Assembly: GCA_000181795.3 (NCBI GenBank)
Contig: CM012953.1
Location: forward strand, 17,939,741-18,003,740
From: Trichinella spiralis
Taxonomy: Eukaryota; Nematoda; Enoplea; Trichinellida; Trichinellidae
Direction: 5' to 3'
Length of the DNA stretch: 64,000 nucleotides
The notes under the pieces: generated by a model
Told to the model about the DNA's origin: nothing
What the model saw: the letters and a program-made list of their open reading frames with translations, nothing else
The model's database searches: none
Program-made: the position numbers and the translations under genes
Shown here: positions 58,734 through 64,000 of the stretch, one piece after another
How positions within the stretch are numbered: position 1 is the first letter of the stretch
How the letters are laid out: the number at the start of each line of letters is the position of its first letter

Positions 58734-61700
58734 TTATGCATACTGTTTGTCGATAATCTTCGCTATGGTATTTAATTGAATATTTGAAGTACCTTCATAA
58801 ATAGCCCCTAAAAATTAAAAATACTAAAAAAGTAATAAAATGAATAACAAAGTACCTATTTTGCAATCCCTGTAATATTTTTCAACTGGATAGTCTTTGA
58901 TAAATCCAACACCACCCATCCATTCAATGCATCTTGACGTAACTTTGCTAGCCATTTGACTGCTGTATAATTTTGCCATGGCAGCTTGCTTAACCACTGT
59001 TTGCCCTGTCTCTAGCAGACGACCTGCATTGTAAGTTAATAAACGAGCAGCTTCAAGTTCTGTAAACATATCAGCTACTTGATGTTGCATAGCCTAAATA
59101 TTTCTATTTTATTGCTATTCTAATAAAACTATTTTTAAATCGTACAAATATTACATGAAGTGTGAAAACGTGAAAACACTTTTTTAATATAAAATAATTC
59201 AGTATTAGGAACTTAAAAATGCTTTTGCAATTAATTTGATTTAAAATCATCATGTTCCTTATGAAGCTATTTCATTAAAAATTTCAATAAAATATTTACA
59301 ACCTTGTCCAAATTAATTTTGCACAAAACATTTACATACATTCATAAAAATGTAATTATAAAAGTGAAATGTAAGCGTTTTTATATTTTTTCATAAATAT
59401 AACATGTTTAGAAATGTATTTGATTTTTTCTAAAAACATCAATTTTTTCAATTATCACCATTTTACATATAATTAACTTGTAGTGTGCAAAAACTTTTTA
59501 CAAATGAATTTATGTTGGTGATTCTGGATGAAATTAAAAATCTTCTTGAAGGAAAATTTCAGTAAACTAAAAGTTTTATTATCATGTATTAATAACAATA
59601 ATAATAATTTACTGACTTGAAAGTCAAAAATATGCCGCCCAAATTGCTTGCGTTCTTTTAGATATGGAATGGTTCGATCCAAGCATCCCTGAGCGATACC
59701 AATCATCTGAAAATTATTTCACACATGAATTTCATTTCACAATAATGTTGCATACAGCTGCAATAGCATTTTATTATACAAAATATAGTTGACAATTCTT
59801 TTCTTGTTAATATTTCTGTCATTGTATTTTCCTGTCTTGCGTCGGTATTATTGAATGCAAAATTTGATAAATTAGTGCATGACGTATCCAACTGGTTTGT
59901 TTATTTAAAAATATTTTTTAATATGAAAAACGTATAATGCTAGCTAAATGCTCTCATATTATTCTATAGAAATTTTCATCGTAAATTATCAATTCTTAAC
60001 AAACCAAAGATTGAATAATCATAATAATTAATTTAACAAATTTTTAATTAGTAGCAAAATCACGTCTTTATACTTGTAATAAACAATACTTGTTGATTCA
60101 GGCTACAATTCACACCAATAAAATGAAAATTGCTAACAATTAATTAAATTTATATACGATTTTCATTACTTTAAACGTTCATTTTAAAAATATTTCAGTT
60201 ATTTTATTAAAAATCATTATGTTACTTGTGCAGCTATTCCAATCCGACCTTCATTCAAAATTTCAATAGCATATTTATAACCTTGACCAATAGTTCCAAC
60301 TACAGCAGACATCGGAACCTTAAGAATATATTATACAAAATAATGCACACTTAAATAAATAAATAAATAAATATCCATAAAATTTTACTCGAACATTGTC
60401 TAAATGCACAGGGCAAGTACTAGAAGCTCGAATGCCTAATTTATCTTCCTTTTTTCCAACACTAACTCCAGCTAGCGCCCGTTCTACTGCAAAACAGCTA
60501 ATGCCTTTGTACCCCTACAAATTATAAATTATTTTGTGCGCTGAAATATACCGTGTAAACAACTTTAGATGGATCAGTGGTGGCCATCACTAAAAAAATG
60601 TCAGCATGTTCAGCATTTGTAATCCACATCTTGGTGCCGTTAATCACGAAATCAGTTCCATCTTGCTTGGCGAATGTTTTTAAAGCAAAAGCATCTGATC
60701 CAGACTGAACTTCTGAAAGGCAAAATGCACCAACCTAGAATTCCATGTTATCTCTTAAAAGTTATATAAACAAATATTAAAAAAATATTATTATCAGTTT
60801 TAAAATACATTATAAGAGTAATGTTTAGACAAAATAATTTATGCAAAATGGGACAAACACAGGGCTAGCATTAATTCTTACATGGACAAGAGTATTTTTA
60901 AAAAAAATGTGCCATTTAATGAAAAAATTAAAATTTACAATCTTTCCTTGTAACAAGAAAATCTGAGAAAAATATGACCTGCTTCCATGCTATATACTAA
61001 CAACAAAATTTATTTGTATACTATTATCATATTTGTATGCTCTTGTACTGTGTATTTTAATTAATACTAAAATAAAAGTAAAGAAAACCGTGCTGCTGTG
61101 CTGCGTCCTAATAAAACTCATCTTCAAAATAATTGTGCAATATCAGCATCAATTAACAAATAATGTAGATACTACAAAAGACAAACACAACACTATAAAA
61201 TGATTAAATTAAAAAATAGTTTAATTAAAATGCTTAAAGTTGTCCTTTCAAAACCACATATATCATTTTAAAACATTATTAAAATTATTATTTCAGCAAC
61301 ATTATTAACTGTGGATTTTTAATTTTTTTAAAAAATTAAAATAAACAACTGTTTACATCAAGTAAAAAATTTAATTATTGTACCTTATTTTTGGATAAAA
61401 TACTATTAAATTAAAAGAAGTACCATGTGACTTTCGAGAAGAGGTAAATAGTGCTTTTTCTGACTTTCACTGCCAAATTTGATAAACATTGGATTCACTA
61501 ATGTATTCTGAACATCACAAAATATTGCAGTACTTGCATCAACTTTGCTTAGTTCTTCAATGACAAGCAGTGTCATAAAGAAAGATGCATCATGACCACC
61601 ATATTCTCCTGGAATTCCAATACCCATAAATCCATTTTTAAATAGACCTTCAATTATAGTTTGCTCCATGGTTGCCTCACGGTCCATTTTTGTTACATGT

Positions 61701-61911
61701 GGTTGCACTACTTCTTTGCAAAACTTTGCAACTAACACAATAGAATAAACTGAAATATTTTGCAGCTGCAAATATGCATATTTGTACCTGAATCTTTTAG
61801 AGCCATTTCTTCCGGATACAGATCAGTCAGTGCTGCCAAATTTCTTTTGAAAATTTTTATAGCTGGCTTTGGAAAAGAAAATGAAAGCAGGGGTTTCAGA
61901 AACTTTGCCAT
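58734..61911 (-). CDS. ACADSB: Short/branched-chain acyl-CoA dehydrogenase
   Basis: Eight exons on the minus strand: 61911-61788, 61731-61424, 60734-60552, 60514-60389, 60318-60226, 59706-59617, 59093-58856 and 58807-58734, 411 aa (human ACADSB 432). It oxidises 2-methylbutyryl-CoA and similar acyl-CoAs in the mitochondrial matrix, with FAD, passing electrons to ETF. Landmarks: a basic N-terminal targeting segment ([17 protein letters not shown]), [132 protein letters not shown] and the C-terminal [15 protein letters not shown] with the catalytic Glu. It matches ACADSB better than ACADS or ACADM at the C-terminus. One intron (60735-61423) is about 690 nt and AT-rich. Confidence 0.95.
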
Positions 61912-62315
61912 CTTTAACTATAAAATCAAAATTCTACCTAAAATATGACCGTTAAATATGTATCAAATCTAAATTACTGTTGTTTTTTACATCATCAAGC
62001 AAATCTGAGCGTTATGGAATGACTTGTTAAGCAAACAATCCAGGTAGTTGCTGTTCTGTTGTGGTAATTAATTGATTTACAAGAATTTAAAATAATTTTT
62101 CAGCTATATTCATTATTTACAATAAAGCACAAATTCTTTATAAATAGCGATTGCAAAAATTGTAATAATTTTAAATGAAAATTTTAGATAATCAATTGAA
62201 AAAATTTTCGTTCTCGGATTTTTCAGTTAGCGTAATTAAATTTTCAAACTGCATATTTTTTGCTTACATGTTTATAATATTTATAAGATTATTTTTCTTC
62301 GCTATTTATTTAACA
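61912..62315. promoter_or_regulatory. ACADSB side of the divergent upstream region
   Basis: AT-rich, no gene. Together with 62925-63465 it separates the divergent ACADSB and SNRNP200 starts. No defined promoter element was recognised. Confidence 0.35.
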
Positions 62316-62320
62316 TTTAT

Positions 62321-62919
62321 TGTAGCAAATTTTAGCTACACTTTGTATAACTAACAATCAGGTTCCAATACTGACTGTAGTTATTCGCGGCTTATTCGTC
62401 CTCGTGATGAATAAGCTTTCTCTGGTTCTTTGTTGATGGTGATAACTACTGCGTCCAAGCTAATATCGTTCCACACAAATTTATTGCTTTCAGCAATAAA
62501 CCAAAATCAGATAGAAACAGTTTTATTCAACGATCTCAAACAATACTACTCAAGCACATAGTTATCTTCACAGTGTATACGACTAACACTGCTACTATCA
62601 CAAGTACTAAACGTACTCTCAACACGTGTACTGCTCGTACTGATTCTCTGCTCTCGTTCTCTCGTATATATACGCACTTCTCTTGCGCGATGACGTATTC
62701 TCATTGATTTCTAAATATGACCCAATTCCAGGAATTGAGAGTTTCCAACACACGCTGACAATATCGATTGTCAATTCTTTTTAGCAGAGAACAAATAGTT
62801 GGCCAACTGCCAAGTATTTTCAGTGTATGACGTCATGTTTGCCGAGAGTCAATTGCTACATATTCACGTAAACAAGTTATTTATAGTATCTAAATATAAA
62901 TAGATTCTAGTTTCTAACA
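62321..62919 (-). mobile_element. Solo LTR (599 bp) of BEL/Pao B family, TSD TTTAT
   Basis: It begins TGTAGCAAATTTTAGC and ends GTTTCTAACA, flanked by exact TTTAT copies at 62316-62320 and 62920-62924. It matches the LTR at 9208-9831 almost base for base in long blocks. It sits between the divergent ACADSB and SNRNP200 starts and reads toward ACADSB. Confidence 0.9.
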
Positions 62920-62924
62920 TTTAT

Positions 62925-63465
62925 GTTCATATGTGAATCCCAATTTTGATATTAAGATAATTTATTATAATTTCTTCATAAAATGATTTTATTTAAAATC
63001 TAATTACGTGTTTACTTTTTGTGCATTATAAATAAAACTGTTTTCTTGAAGGATTGAGATTGACATTCATAGTATTGTAAATAAAAATGTAACCTGCATT
63101 TTAAATACTGTATTAGTAAGATGAAATACAAGGAAACGGATATTTATAGTATTGCCTAAGCTAAATAATAATTATGAGTTAATTAATGTAATTAAATGAA
63201 TATAAAAACGTACGTAAAATCTAATGTAAAAGCATTCAGTGGTATATTACTATTAAGAAAGTTTCATATTGGACATCGTGACCTACAGTATGCTGACAAA
63301 CATGAATTGTGCAATTATTGTGATGCTGCTCATTGTGATGTAGTGGTTTTTTGGCATTACGTTTTTAAATGAGAAAAAATTATATTTTTTAATGCAGTTT
63401 AAAGTGAAAAGGTGTGATCTGAAGTAATATGATGTTTTCATTTTAGGAGTGAGAAAGTATAAAAA
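62925..63465. promoter_or_regulatory. SNRNP200 upstream region
   Basis: AT-rich and without coding potential. A possible 3' splice site 'cattttag|gagtgagaaag' at about 63440-63447, just upstream of the start codon, could be a trans-splice acceptor or the end of a 5' UTR intron. Confidence 0.35.
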
Positions 63466-64000
63466 ATGGCTGACGCTGCTGCGCGTGAACTTCAGTATGA
63501 ATACAAAGCAGTAAGATTTACTTTATTATTTTATACCACATGTAGCGTTAATGTTTTCATAGAATTCCAACTTGGTCTTGCAAGTTGATTACAGCTTGAT
63601 AGACCGTCGCCCTAAAGATGAAGCTACGGGTGAAGTACTTCCCCTTAATGCAGATCGTCTTCGTGGAATTAAAATGGGCGATAAATTTTATCGTTCTAAG
63701 CCGCCAATGCCAGATGAAAAGAAACCAAAGTATTAAAAGTTTTAGGCGAATCAAGATGTTAATTTTTCCGTATTCTTTATTTTAATGCATGCGTAGGAAT
63801 GAAATTTACAATAATGTATTGTAAATGTAATTTATATTTTGAAATACAAATTTCATTTTAAATGCACTGCAGTTTTTTTTATTGATTTTATTTTTTGTTT
63901 CTGAACTTCTTGATTATTTATATCTTTAGAAAAGCGAAAAAGGAAAAAAGTCACAAAGAAGCGTTGAAATTGAAAAAGCATGGACTGTTCAGTGATTCAG
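63466..64000 (+). CDS. SNRNP200: U5 snRNP 200 kDa helicase (Brr2), N-terminal exons
   Basis: The first exons of the gene run off the right edge: 63466-63510, 63563-63729 and 63930 to beyond 64000, in phase. The protein starts [20 protein letters not shown] and continues with [18 protein letters not shown] and [17 protein letters not shown], the highly conserved Brr2 N-terminus. Brr2 is the DExH helicase that unwinds U4/U6 to activate the spliceosome. The two helicase cassettes must lie beyond the window. Exon 3 is Lys-rich ([17 protein letters not shown]). It may be transcribed divergently from ACADSB. Confidence 0.92.

Overview
The window is nuclear DNA of an AT-rich metazoan, most likely a clade I (Dorylaimia) nematode of the Trichinella kind. 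Genes are split by many short GT-AG introns (about 50-100 nt, one GC-AG) and encode animal housekeeping proteins. Several TE fragments belong to BEL/Pao, Gypsy, MULE and piggyBac families common in such genomes. The genus is an inference from gene structure and general recollection; no species can be read directly. No rRNA, tRNA or CRISPR was recognised.

Positions 1-21,100 form a GC-richer block of broken, nested transposable elements. A BEL/Pao pol runs off the left edge (1-2770). Next come two near-identical MULE fragments either side of a 10-N assembly gap (2880-4300) and a FLYWCH/MULE transposase pseudogene (6895-8050). From 8900 to 19,840 minus-strand Gypsy and BEL/Pao pieces are nested in one another: Gypsy A is split by a BEL/Pao element and carries a perfect solo LTR inside its integrase.

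Positions 23,000-43,800 are mostly host genes: an ICT1/mL62-type peptidyl-tRNA hydrolase (+), a trypsin-fold protease homologue that has lost all three catalytic residues (-), a CEPT1-type choline/ethanolamine phosphotransferase (-, all 7 exons, 410 aa), PCNP (-), VMP1 (+, 10 exons, 489 aa) and phosphoglycerate kinase (-, 10 exons, 415 aa). Between CEPT1 and PCNP lie two solo LTRs and an internally deleted BEL/Pao element, each with intact target-site duplications.

Positions 43,800-64,000 hold a piggyBac remnant, a diverged repeat shared with 4.9-5.5 kb, another solo LTR, a secreted protein with PAN/apple-like modules and a thrombospondin-like tail (-), a Cys-rich CXC protein carrying an AID/APOBEC-like deaminase domain (-), ACADSB-type acyl-CoA dehydrogenase (-) and the first exons of SNRNP200/Brr2 (+). 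The deaminase gene (54852-57720) is the most interesting find. Three CXC-type zinc modules precede a deaminase core with the H-x-E and P-C-x4-C zinc/catalytic signature and the conserved C-terminal strand/helix pattern of AID/APOBEC enzymes.

The host genes do not form an operon. PGK (glycolysis), ACADSB (isoleucine/branched-chain acyl-CoA oxidation), CEPT1 (phospholipid synthesis) and VMP1 (ER lipid scrambling/autophagy) are independent housekeeping functions. Two pairs are head-to-head (PCNP/VMP1 and ACADSB/SNRNP200) and may share promoter regions; the second carries a solo LTR. Exon borders were set by hand from splice signals and reading phase, and for the complete genes the phases close exactly unless stated.
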